A stretch of 64,000 bases of DNA from Planomicrobium sp. YIM 101495. Lineage in GTDB: Bacteria; Bacillota; Bacilli; Bacillales_A; Planococcaceae. The position numbers and the translations under genes are program-made. This document shows, one piece after another, positions 1 to 7,655 of the stretch; the first letter of the stretch is position 1; each line of letters begins with the position of its first letter. The stretch lies in contig NZ_WLZW01000001.1 of the NCBI RefSeq assembly GCF_009707665.1, positions 62,001-126,000 on the forward strand. The letters are read 5' to 3'. The notes beneath the pieces were generated by a model that saw only the letters and a list, made by a program, of their open reading frames with translations, did no database searches and was not told the origin of the DNA.

Positions 1-2
1 AC

Positions 3-50
3 GTAGGAACGTTCACGGATATTACGTCCGAGTTCGAAAGCCGTCAGTAA
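3..50 (+). CDS. 3' end of an upstream gene (partial)
   Basis: One frame is open from the left edge to a TAA at 48-50 and reads VGTFTDITSEFESRQ. Codon choice looks like that of the neighbouring genes, and the stop lies 27 nt before the moeB start, as expected for the preceding gene of the same operon. Sixteen codons are too few to name the product. It could also be a chance open frame. Confidence 0.35.
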   Translation, partial: VGTFTDITSEFESRQ

Positions 51-77
51 TCGGGAGCAGGAAAGGAGGAGGTGCAG

Positions 78-1097
78 TTGAAAGAGCGTTATTCCCGTCA
101 ATTACTGTTTAAGCCGGTAGGGGAGAATGGCCAGCGGAAGTTGAGTGAGAGCGCGGTCGCCATCATCGGCTGCGGCGCACTCGGTTCTGCAATTGCCGAA
201 ACATTGACGCGTGCGGGTGTCGGAGAAATCCACCTCGTGGACCGGGACTATGTGGAACTGTCCAATCTTCAGCGGCAGCAGCTGTTCACAGAGGCGGATG
301 CTTCTGAGATGATGCCGAAAGTGACGGCTGCCGAAGCACGGCTGAAAGCCATTCGGAGCGACTTGCGGTTATACACATACCTTGAACACCTAGGTGCACG
401 TCTCATGGAAGAACTTACGGCGTCCTGCACACTCGTCATGGACGCGACCGATAATTTTGAAACGCGGTTGTTGATCAATGACGTCTCTGTAAAGCACGGC
501 ATTCCGTGGATTTACGGGGCGTGTGTCGGAAGTTCAGGCGTCGTGTTTCCGTTCATTCCAGGACGGACTTCCTGTTTCCGCTGCCTTCTACCTGTTTTGC
601 CAGCAGTAAACGAAACGTGCGATACAGCGGGAATCATCCCGCCAGCTGTGCAAGTAACGGCAGCAATGCAATGCACAGAGGCTTTGAAGTGGTTAAGCGG
701 GAACGAAGAAGCGATGCGGAAAAAAATCCATCACTTTGACTTATGGACGAACGCTCAAGTAGACATTGGTGTTTCCCGTATAAAGAACGGGCAATGTGAA
801 ACATGCGGTGACAGTCCTCGCTTTCCATCACTTGAAGACGCCTCAGCCAGCTCCTACGCAGTCTTATGCGGCAGGGAAGCGGTGCAAGTGCTACCGGATC
901 CACAAAGAAAGATTTCACTCGGTGAAGCGGAAAAGGTGGGACACCGGTTAGGCGGTGGTGTGAGAAGTACCCCGCATTTCGTCGAACTGCAAGTGTTCGG
1001 GAAACGGGCGGTACTGTTCGCAGATGGACGTCTCATGATTCATGGCATCCGGAACGTTTCGGACGGCAGGAAATTTTATCATCAATTGTTCGGTTGA
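78..1097 (+). CDS. moeB: Molybdopterin-synthase adenylyltransferase MoeB (ThiF/E1 family)
   Basis: MoeB adenylates the C-terminal Gly-Gly of MoaD with ATP so that it can receive sulfur for molybdopterin synthesis in the cytoplasm. The N-terminus has the E1-type nucleotide fold (GCGALGS at residues 31-36, then the DRDYVELSNLQRQ block). Two CxxC pairs (C166/C169 and C240/C243) form the structural zinc site. At about 339 residues it has no C-terminal rhodanese domain, as in other Bacillales. The TTG at 78 is preferred over the GTG at 72 because AGGAGG at 64-69 is 8 nt from the TTG but only 2 nt from the GTG. It opens the Mo-cofactor operon. ThiF for thiamine synthesis is the main alternative, but all neighbours are moa/moe/mob genes. 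Confidence 0.9.
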   Translation: MKERYSRQLLFKPVGENGQRKLSESAVAIIGCGALGSAIAETLTRAGVGEIHLVDRDYVELSNLQRQQLFTEADASEMMPKVTAAEARLKAIRSDLRLYTYLEHLGARLMEELTASCTLVMDATDNFETRLLINDVSVKHGIPWIYGACVGSSGVVFPFIPGRTSCFRCLLPVLPAVNETCDTAGIIPPAVQVTAAMQCTEALKWLSGNEEAMRKKIHHFDLWTNAQVDIGVSRIKNGQCETCGDSPRFPSLEDASASSYAVLCGREAVQVLPDPQRKISLGEAEKVGHRLGGGVRSTPHFVELQVFGKRAVLFADGRLMIHGIRNVSDGRKFYHQLFG

Positions 1098-1115
1098 ATG
1101 GGAGGGGGGCTGTGG

Positions 1116-1631
1116 ATGTCGGAAGTGTTCGAGCTAGATAAAGAAATCCGCATTGCGGTGATGACGGTTAGTGACACGCGTACTCGTGAAACGGATACAG
1201 GTGGTGCGCTTGTCAGAGAGCTAGCGGTCGCACGCAACATGAAAATCGCTGCACAGACCATCGTGAAGGATGATGGAGGAGAAATTGAAGGTGTGATGCG
1301 TCAGTGGCTTGCTGATGTTGAAATCGATGCCATCATTTCAACCGGTGGGACAGGGATTGCGGGACGCGATATTTCGATCGAAGCGATCGCACCGTTTTAT
1401 GATAAAGAGCTGCCGGGATTCGGTGAATTGTTCCGCTACTTGAGCTTCACGGAAGATATTGGGACGCGTGCATTATTAACCCGCGCTTCGGCAGGAGTGG
1501 CTAATGAAACAGCCATTTTCATCCTGCCAGGATCACGCGGAGCAGTGGAGCTTGCGATGGAGCGGCTTGTGTTGCCGGAACTACAGCACATCGTCTTCGA
1601 GCTGAAAAAGCACCATCAGTCGCGAGCGTAG
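1116..1631 (+). CDS. moaB: Molybdenum cofactor biosynthesis protein MoaB (Mog-like)
   Basis: MoaB/MogA proteins bind molybdopterin and activate it by adenylylation before molybdate insertion. The protein carries the family signature [11 protein letters not shown] and the [12 protein letters not shown] block near the C-terminus, and at about 171 residues has the usual length. The frame is open from an ATG at 1098, but the ATG at 1116 is better placed behind the purine-rich run at 1099-1107 and gives the typical start [15 protein letters not shown]. The last 16 nt (1616-1631) overlap the 3' end of moaC on the other strand. Confidence 0.88.
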   Translation: MSEVFELDKEIRIAVMTVSDTRTRETDTGGALVRELAVARNMKIAAQTIVKDDGGEIEGVMRQWLADVEIDAIISTGGTGIAGRDISIEAIAPFYDKELPGFGELFRYLSFTEDIGTRALLTRASAGVANETAIFILPGSRGAVELAMERLVLPELQHIVFELKKHHQSRA

Positions 1632-2104
1632 TCTCCGGACTTGCCGCCAGTCTTCTCAAGCAGCATCGTCGGTCCGACAATCATCTCTTTGCCCGCCGCT
1701 TTGCACATATCGTAAATCGTCAAGGCAGCAGCGGATGCGGCAGTCAGTGCTTCCATTTCCACACCGGTCGGCCCTTTCGTTTTGACCGTTGCATACAACA
1801 AGACTTCATAGTGGGAATTCGCTTCATCGACATTCCATTCGAATGAAATATCGACGCCACTAAGTGCAAGTGGGTGACACATCGGGATGATTTGCGCAGT
1901 GTTTTTGGCAGCCATGATACCCGCTACTTGTGCAACAGCGAAGACGTCCCCTTTTTTATTCGTACCGTCTTTAATTTGTGCGTAAATCGCTTCATTAATG
2001 AGTACAGCGGATTTGGCACGGGCAGTGCGCACCGTCTCATTCTTATCCGAGACATCGACCATCTTGGCCCGTCCTTGTTCGTTGAAGTGTGTCAGTTCAG
2101 ACAT
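1616..2104 (-). CDS. moaC: Cyclic pyranopterin monophosphate synthase MoaC
   Basis: MoaC acts with MoaA to convert GTP to cyclic pyranopterin monophosphate, the first step of the cofactor pathway. The protein has the family blocks [22 protein letters not shown] and the C-terminal KTGGKSGDY, and is about 162 residues long, as usual. The ATG at 2104 ([10 protein letters not shown]) lies 8 nt after AAAGGA; the upstream ATG at 2113 lies inside that ribosome site. It is the only gene of this locus on the minus strand. It converges on moaB with a 16-bp overlap of coding ends, and its 5' end is about 60 bp from the moeA start, so the two promoters probably share that gap. Confidence 0.92.
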   Translation of the reverse strand: MSELTHFNEQGRAKMVDVSDKNETVRTARAKSAVLINEAIYAQIKDGTNKKGDVFAVAQVAGIMAAKNTAQIIPMCHPLALSGVDISFEWNVDEANSHYEVLLYATVKTKGPTGVEMEALTAASAAALTIYDMCKAAGKEMIVGPTMLLEKTGGKSGDYARD

Positions 2105-2167
2105 TGCAATCATCCTTTCCGTTTCTTAATAGTTATTATATCAGGATTAATTGAGGAGTAGATATGA

Positions 2168-3412
2168 ATGATGGAACAACGTAAGCCGATTCCGGTTTCA
2201 GAAGCAGTACGGAAAGTGGTGGAGCACGCCGGCAAACTCGGCCATGAGCGGGTCAAGCTGGAGGACAGCGATCAGCGCATCCTGGCAGAGCCGATTGTGG
2301 CAGGACATCCAGTCCCACCGTTCGATCGTTCACCTTATGACGGCTTTGCGATTATCGCGGCGAGCTCTGCTGGTGCTTCTGGCGACAATCGCATCACATA
2401 TAAGATTGTCGACCAAATCGGAGCGGGAGCGGTGTCAGAGAAGAAGCTGAGTGGGAACGAGGCAGTACGTATCATGACCGGCGCACCACTTCCGGAAAAT
2501 GCGGATGCGGTCGTCATGTTCGAGCAAACTGTGGAAGCGGAAGACTCTTTTACGATCCGGAAGTCGTTCGAACCTCTCGAAAACGTATCGCTGAAAGGTG
2601 AAGACGTGGCACAAGGGGAAACGGTGATTGAAAGTGGCAGCTCCATCCATCCAGGAACAGTGGCGCTTCTTGCGACGTTCGGCTATTCGACCGTGAAAGT
2701 TGCGAAGCAGCCGGTCGTCGGGATATTGTCTACCGGGACGGAATTGTTGGACGTCAGTGAGCCACTTGTCCCCGGGAAAATCCGCAATAGTAACGGTCCG
2801 ATGATCGCGGCACAGCTGAAGCGGATGGGGATTTCCTGTAAAACATACGGGTTATCAGCAGATCAGCTGGATGAGAGCTTCGAGACTGTGAAACGAGCTG
2901 CTGCTGAAACTGATTGTCTCATTACGACAGGCGGCGTGTCGGTTGGCGATTTCGATTTTCTTCCAGCCATCTATGAACGTCTCGGTGCAAAAGTGCTGTT
3001 CAACAAAGTGGCGATGCGCCCTGGCAGCGTGACGACCGTTGCGGTTGCAGACGGGAAATTCCTCTTCGGTTTATCAGGGAATCCGTCCGCATGCTTTACC
3101 GGCTTCGAATTGTTCGTCCGTCCAGCGCTGCTAAAGATAATGGGAGCAGAAAACCTGTATTTGCCAAAGACGAGGGCAATCCTTTCAGAGGACTTCACGA
3201 AAGCGAATCCGTTCACTCGTTTCATCCGTGCGATATACGACGGTCGTAATGTCAGTCCTGCCGGTTTCAACAAGTCCAATGCGGTTGCGTCGATTGCGAA
3301 AGGGAATGCTTTGATCGTCTTACCGCCTGGAACGAGAGGATTCAAAAGCGGCGATGAGGTCGATGTGCTGCTCATCGGAGTAGAGGAAGGCAGTCCGACA
3401 TGGACCATTTAA
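2168..3412 (+). CDS. moeA: Molybdopterin molybdenumtransferase MoeA
   Basis: MoeA inserts molybdate into adenylylated molybdopterin. The 414-residue protein shows the N-terminal PPFDRSPYDGFAI segment, the MPT-binding-fold motif GILSTGTELLD, TTGGVSVGDFD, and the SGNPSACF block, followed by the small C-terminal beta domain. GAGGAG at 2153-2158 is 9 nt from the ATG at 2168; the next codon is also ATG. The stop overlaps the mobB start by 13 bp, which suggests translational coupling. The gene is divergent from moaC. Confidence 0.92.
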   Translation: MMEQRKPIPVSEAVRKVVEHAGKLGHERVKLEDSDQRILAEPIVAGHPVPPFDRSPYDGFAIIAASSAGASGDNRITYKIVDQIGAGAVSEKKLSGNEAVRIMTGAPLPENADAVVMFEQTVEAEDSFTIRKSFEPLENVSLKGEDVAQGETVIESGSSIHPGTVALLATFGYSTVKVAKQPVVGILSTGTELLDVSEPLVPGKIRNSNGPMIAAQLKRMGISCKTYGLSADQLDESFETVKRAAAETDCLITTGGVSVGDFDFLPAIYERLGAKVLFNKVAMRPGSVTTVAVADGKFLFGLSGNPSACFTGFELFVRPALLKIMGAENLYLPKTRAILSEDFTKANPFTRFIRAIYDGRNVSPAGFNKSNAVASIAKGNALIVLPPGTRGFKSGDEVDVLLIGVEEGSPTWTI

Positions 3413-3918
3413 ATATTTTACAGGTGGTTGGCTTCAAGAACAGCGGGAAAACAACGATGATTTCTCGCTTCATTGAATCTGCAACAGTGGCGGGAAAGAC
3501 GGTCTCGGTGATTAAACATCACGGTCACGGCGGACAGCCGGATTTGCCGGATATGAACACGGATAGTATGCAGTTTTTGAACAAAGGAGCGGCGAGCTCG
3601 TTAGTGTACGGAGATGGTCTTGTCCAGCTTCATTTGCAGGAACAGGACGACTTGAAAAGATTCATCGACTTCTCGTTTCTCGCGGAGCCGGACGTGATTT
3701 TGATCGAAGGATTTAAAAGCGCACCGTATCCGAAAATTGTACTTGTGCGCGAAGCGGAAGATTGGGATCAACTGAAGGGGTTAGAGGCGATTCAGCTAAT
3801 CGTCACGCACGAGGGAGTAAAACTCGAGAATATCGAAACAATACAGCGAAATGAACAAACAACAATCGACGTTTTTTTTGCTCGGTGGATGAAAGAGGTG
3901 CAGGATGAAAGCATTTAG
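3400..3918 (+). CDS. mobB: Molybdopterin-guanine dinucleotide biosynthesis adaptor MobB
   Basis: MobB is a GTP-binding protein that assists MobA in forming molybdopterin guanine dinucleotide. A Walker A motif GFKNSGKTT lies at residues 11-19, followed by IKHHGHGG and the Walker B-like DVILIEGFK. At 172 residues it is a typical single-domain MobB. It overlaps moeA (13 bp) upstream and moaE (14 bp) downstream. Presence of mobA and mobB implies that at least one enzyme here uses the dinucleotide form, such as a formate dehydrogenase or nitrate reductase; none is in this window. Confidence 0.88.
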   Translation: MDHLNILQVVGFKNSGKTTMISRFIESATVAGKTVSVIKHHGHGGQPDLPDMNTDSMQFLNKGAASSLVYGDGLVQLHLQEQDDLKRFIDFSFLAEPDVILIEGFKSAPYPKIVLVREAEDWDQLKGLEAIQLIVTHEGVKLENIETIQRNEQTTIDVFFARWMKEVQDESI

Positions 3919-4345
3919 CGTAGTGACGGAGCCGATCGAACCGCAAGTGTATGCCGATTACGTGCTGCGCCCTGAAGCGGGGGCAGTGACTCTCTTTACC
4001 GGGCATGTCCGTGAGTGGACGAAAGGCGTGCAAACTCTTTACTTGGCCTACGAGGCATATGTGCCGATGGCGGAGAAGAAGCTGGCGCGAATCGGACAGG
4101 AAATCGAAGAGAAGTGGGAAGGGACACGCGTGGCGATCGCGCACCGGATCGGGGAACTCCAAATCAGCGATATCGCGGTCGTTATCGCCGTTTCCTCTCC
4201 GCACCGAAAAGTCGCGTACGAAGCAAATGAATATGCAATCGAGCGGATCAAGGAAATCGTCCCGATTTGGAAAAAAGAAATTTGGAACGACGGAGAAGAA
4301 TGGATCGGGGACCAGAAGAAAAAGCCAGGAGGGGAAACAGGATGA
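3905..4345 (+). CDS. moaE: Molybdopterin synthase catalytic subunit MoaE
   Basis: MoaE is the large subunit of molybdopterin synthase, which transfers sulfur from thiocarboxylated MoaD to cyclic pyranopterin monophosphate. Diagnostic segments are GAVTLFTGHVREWTKG near residue 28, the central AIAHRIGELQISD, SPHRKVAYEANEY, and the catalytic lysine region VPIWKKEIW. Length is 146 residues. Its stop overlaps the start of moaD in an ATGA junction, so the two subunits are likely made in a coupled way. Confidence 0.92.
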   Translation: MKAFSVVTEPIEPQVYADYVLRPEAGAVTLFTGHVREWTKGVQTLYLAYEAYVPMAEKKLARIGQEIEEKWEGTRVAIAHRIGELQISDIAVVIAVSSPHRKVAYEANEYAIERIKEIVPIWKKEIWNDGEEWIGDQKKKPGGETG

Positions 4346-4575
4346 TCGATGTTCATTATTTTGCAGGGTTGAAGGAACTGACCGGGCATGAAAAAGAAAG
4401 AGTGGACTGTTCCGGCCAGACGGTGGAACAATTGAAAGCACTGTTAGTGGACAAGTACCCGGGAATCGAAGGAAGATCGATCCAGGTCGCGGTGAATGAA
4501 GAATATGCCTTGCCTGGGGATGTATTGGCAGCGGGCGATGTCGTAGCACTCATTCCACCGGTCAGCGGTGGATGA
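4342..4575 (+). CDS. moaD: Molybdopterin synthase sulfur carrier subunit MoaD
   Basis: MoaD is the ubiquitin-like sulfur carrier; its C-terminal Gly-Gly is adenylated by MoeB and converted to a thiocarboxylate. The 77-residue protein starts MIDVHYFAGLKELTG and ends in the required PPVSGG tail. A longer frame starts at 4267, but the ATG at 4342 overlapping the moaE stop gives the standard N-terminus and length. The stop overlaps the first codon of mobA. Confidence 0.9.
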   Translation: MIDVHYFAGLKELTGHEKERVDCSGQTVEQLKALLVDKYPGIEGRSIQVAVNEEYALPGDVLAAGDVVALIPPVSGG

Positions 4576-5135
4576 TGAAAACAGTTGGCATTTTGCTTGC
4601 GGGTGGCCTGTCGAGACGATTCGGTTCGCCGAAAGCATTCGCAGAACTTGCTGGGTCAACTTTTTACGAACGAGTCTACGAGGCACTGGATGCAGCGTGT
4701 GATCAAGTCGTCATCGTTTCCCGGAAAGAGTTGCTCGAACGTTTCTCGCAGCACCTTGACGTCATCGTGGATTTACCGGAAGTGAGGGGGCAAGGGCCGC
4801 TTGCAGGAATTTACTCCGCGATGATGCTGCGGCCGGCGGAGCGGTACATCGTACTGCCATGTGATATGCCGTTTATCGGAGTAGACGAAACGCTCGCTTT
4901 GATCAAGTTGGCCGGAGAAGCAAAAGGCATTGCAGCAGTCATGACACCGAATGAAAAGATCCCGTTGTTCAGCATTTGGAATGGTGATTACAGTGCGGAA
5001 TTAAAAGACGCCATCGATGCAGGAAGCTTGGGCGTCTTCGGTTTTCTCGATAACATACAGATGGAATGGATCGATGCACATTCGATCAATAAGGAACTAG
5101 AAGTGTTCAGGAATGTCAATAGTAGGATCGATTAG
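4572..5135 (+). CDS. mobA: Molybdenum cofactor guanylyltransferase MobA
   Basis: MobA transfers GMP from GTP to Mo-molybdopterin. The glycosyltransferase-like nucleotide-binding start [17 protein letters not shown] is at the N-terminus, followed by [17 protein letters not shown] and LPCDMPFI, which contain the metal-binding aspartates. Length is 187 residues. Two consecutive ATG codons at 4572 and 4575 are possible starts; the first overlaps the moaD stop. It lies between moaD and moaA in the same operon. Confidence 0.88.
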   Translation: MMKTVGILLAGGLSRRFGSPKAFAELAGSTFYERVYEALDAACDQVVIVSRKELLERFSQHLDVIVDLPEVRGQGPLAGIYSAMMLRPAERYIVLPCDMPFIGVDETLALIKLAGEAKGIAAVMTPNEKIPLFSIWNGDYSAELKDAIDAGSLGVFGFLDNIQMEWIDAHSINKELEVFRNVNSRID

Positions 5136-5152
5136 AGAGGGAGGGCACAATC

Positions 5153-6169
5153 ATGGGAAGACGACCATTGAACGACCGATTAGGCAGACCGATACGGGAC
5201 TTGCGGATTTCCGTTACAGATCGCTGCAATTTCCGCTGCTCTTATTGCATGCCGAAAGAGGTGTTTGGCGATGATTATGCATTTTTGCCGAAACAGGAAT
5301 TGCTCTCATTCGAGGAAATACATCGGCTGACCAGAATCTTCGTTTCAATGGGAGTCAAAAAGATCCGGCTGACAGGCGGAGAGCCGCTTTTGCGCCGTGG
5401 ACTGCCGGAACTCGTGAGACAGATCCTCTCAGTTGAAGGTGTAGAAGATGTCGGACTGACGACAAATGGTGTGTTGTTGAAAAAGCATGGACCGGCCTTG
5501 TATGAAGCTGGGCTCCGGAGATTGAACATCAGCCTCGATGCACTGGATCCGGTACTTTTCGGCAAGCTGAACGGCAGGGATCTAGGATCGGATACGATCC
5601 TCGAAAACATCGATTTTGCGCTCAAACTCGGCTTTGAAATCAAAGTGAACATGGTCGTTCAAAAAGGGATCAATGAATCGGAGATCTTACCGATGGCTTC
5701 ATATTTCAAAGAGCGTGGCATCACACTTCGATATATCGAATTCATGGATGTCGGGACCGATAACGGCTGGAGCTTCGAAAAAGTCGTAACGAAAAAGGAG
5801 ATTTTCAATCTACTGCAGGCAGAATATGACTTGGAGCCGGTCGAAGAGGATTACTTCGGTGAGGTGGCAAAGCGCTACCGTTATACAGGGAGCGATGCAC
5901 AAGTCGGCTTCATCACATCGGTTTCGGAATCATTCTGTTCATCCTGCACGCGTGCACGGCTGTCATCGGACGGCAAGTTTTACAATTGCCTGTTCGCGGT
6001 GGAAGGGTTCGATATCCGCCAGCTGATCCGGGACGGAGTGGATAATGAAGAATTGCTGGAAGCGATCAGCAGTGTCTGGGAAAGACGGGCAGACCGATAT
6101 TCGGATGAACGGACAGAGCAGACCGCGAAGAACCGGAAGAAGATCGGCATGTCCTATATCGGAGGTTGA
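5153..6169 (+). CDS. moaA: GTP 3',8-cyclase MoaA (radical SAM)
   Basis: MoaA uses S-adenosylmethionine and two iron-sulfur clusters to cyclise GTP; MoaC completes the first pathway intermediate. The N-terminal SAM cluster cysteines are C25, C29 and C32 (CNFRCSYC), followed by the LTGGEPLLR motif. The C-terminal substrate cluster is formed by C262, C265 and C279. The protein ends in Gly-Gly, as active MoaA proteins do. Length is 338 residues. GAGGGAGGG precedes the ATG by a normal distance. It is the last gene of the operon and is followed by a strong hairpin at 6199-6241. Confidence 0.94.
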   Translation: MGRRPLNDRLGRPIRDLRISVTDRCNFRCSYCMPKEVFGDDYAFLPKQELLSFEEIHRLTRIFVSMGVKKIRLTGGEPLLRRGLPELVRQILSVEGVEDVGLTTNGVLLKKHGPALYEAGLRRLNISLDALDPVLFGKLNGRDLGSDTILENIDFALKLGFEIKVNMVVQKGINESEILPMASYFKERGITLRYIEFMDVGTDNGWSFEKVVTKKEIFNLLQAEYDLEPVEEDYFGEVAKRYRYTGSDAQVGFITSVSESFCSSCTRARLSSDGKFYNCLFAVEGFDIRQLIRDGVDNEELLEAISSVWERRADRYSDERTEQTAKNRKKIGMSYIGG

Positions 6170-6198
6170 CGTGCCTTGGAATCTTACCAAAACATAAA

Positions 6199-6245
6199 TT
6201 GCCCCCCGATTGCTGGAATGGACCAGCAATCGGGGGGCAGTTTCT
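6199..6245 (+). terminator. Intrinsic terminator of the Mo-cofactor operon
   Basis: A perfect 16-bp stem (6201-6216 with 6223-6238, arms GCCCCCCGATTGCTGG and its complement) encloses a 6-nt loop and is followed by a short T-rich stretch. It separates moaA from hen1. Confidence 0.8.
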
Positions 6246-6293
6246 TGTGGTATTATGCTATATTTGAAAGAAGTAGAACAAAGGGGTGTTACG

Positions 6294-7655
6294 ATGCAAC
6301 TGACAATCAAGGCGACTGGCGAGAATGTAGAAATGCTTTCGTATCTGTTGGCTAAAAATCCGGCGAACTTGTATGAGCGAAGCCAAAAAGGCCACAAAGT
6401 ACGGATGTTCTTCAGCCGGTTCACGAGTGACGAACTGGAAGCGACGATCTTCGTCACACCGGATCCGCTTGAACTCATGCAAAATAAGAACAATTCCTAC
6501 GACATCACGCATTATATAAACGACCGCGAGTTTGCGGTCAGCAGTATTTTCCTGTCCCTCATCCGGTCATCACTTGGTACTGCGCTGAACGGTCAGCCGA
6601 AAGACGAATACATGAAGTGGGTGGATCACCGTTTTCCCTTCACGGTCGAATTCGGTCCGGTCTCGTCTTCGCTGACCGACGAGCAAGTGGCTGCGTTATT
6701 CGAACCGATGGGATACGAAGTCGGGTTCACGCGTCCAGAGCTTCATTATTCATTCGACTTGAAAGAAAAAAGCTCGGTCCGGATCATTGCATTGACGGGA
6801 TTGCAGACGCTGCAACAAGTGCTGCGCCATCTTTTCGTGCTGATTCCTGTCATCGATAACTACAAACACTACTTCATCGACGAAAAAGAAATCGAGAAAA
6901 TCGAACGATACGGAGAAGGCTGGCTGGAGGATCATCCGATGCGGGAAACGATCTATCGCCAGGCGCTCCGCTTCAAGGAAGTTTACAGCAAAGTCGAACA
7001 GGCGACAAAAGAAGAAATAGTGGAAGAAGCGGAAGAAGTACACGAGCCGAAAGTCCGTTTGAACGACTTGCGCTATGACAAAATCACGGGAATGGCTGAA
7101 CAGTTGAAGCCGCGGAGCATCGTGGATTTCGGCTCCGGTGAAGGGAAGCTTTCTGTACGTCTCGGTTTCATCAACAGTGTGGAACAAGTGCTGGCAGTGG
7201 AGCCGTCAGAAGTGGAAACGTTGAAAGCGAGGGAGCGGTTTGCGAAAGTGAAAGACCGTGAAGGGTTCACTGAGCCGGAAACGATGTGGGGCTCGCTTTA
7301 CTATACGGATGACCGGTTGATGGGGAAGGATTTGATCATCCTTTGTGAAGTGATCGAGCACATCGACGAACCACGGTTGCCGAAAGCGCTCGATACGATT
7401 CTCCACACGTATGCACCGAAGTCGTTGATTATCACGACACCGAACCGTGAGTACAACGAAGTGTATGGTCTCGGACCGGCTTACCGGCATCCTGACCACC
7501 GCTTTGAATGGACGCGTGAACAGTTCGAGCAGTGGTGTGCAGCACGTAACCACCAGGGACACTATGGCTTGGAGTTCCATGGAGTCGGTGAAGAACAGCA
7601 GCCATACGGATTTCCGACGCAAATGTGTGTGTTCAGAAGAAAGGCGGATGCGTGA
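6294..7655 (+). CDS. hen1: 3'-terminal RNA ribose 2'-O-methyltransferase Hen1
   Basis: Bacterial Hen1 methylates the 2'-OH at the 3' end of a cleaved RNA before it is resealed, so the repaired RNA cannot be cut again at the same site. The 453-residue protein has the long N-terminal Hen1-L domain (residues 1 to about 230) and a C-terminal SAM methyltransferase domain with DFGSGEGKLS near residue 275. The Mn-binding signature is E352, E355 and H356 (CEVIEHI), with a histidine in RHPDHRFEW (H399 or H402). The longest frame starts at 6210, inside the preceding terminator; the ATG at 6294 follows AAAGGGG. The stop overlaps the pnkp start in a TGATG junction, which links the two products. Confidence 0.9.
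   Translation: MQLTIKATGENVEMLSYLLAKNPANLYERSQKGHKVRMFFSRFTSDELEATIFVTPDPLELMQNKNNSYDITHYINDREFAVSSIFLSLIRSSLGTALNGQPKDEYMKWVDHRFPFTVEFGPVSSSLTDEQVAALFEPMGYEVGFTRPELHYSFDLKEKSSVRIIALTGLQTLQQVLRHLFVLIPVIDNYKHYFIDEKEIEKIERYGEGWLEDHPMRETIYRQALRFKEVYSKVEQATKEEIVEEAEEVHEPKVRLNDLRYDKITGMAEQLKPRSIVDFGSGEGKLSVRLGFINSVEQVLAVEPSEVETLKARERFAKVKDREGFTEPETMWGSLYYTDDRLMGKDLIILCEVIEHIDEPRLPKALDTILHTYAPKSLIITTPNREYNEVYGLGPAYRHPDHRFEWTREQFEQWCAARNHQGHYGLEFHGVGEEQQPYGFPTQMCVFRRKADA

Noticed and set aside
3803..4549. 248-codon minus-strand frame opposite moaE and moaD
   Set aside because: It lies entirely over three conserved overlapping genes and its translation has low-complexity Phe/Pro/Leu composition typical of antisense frames.
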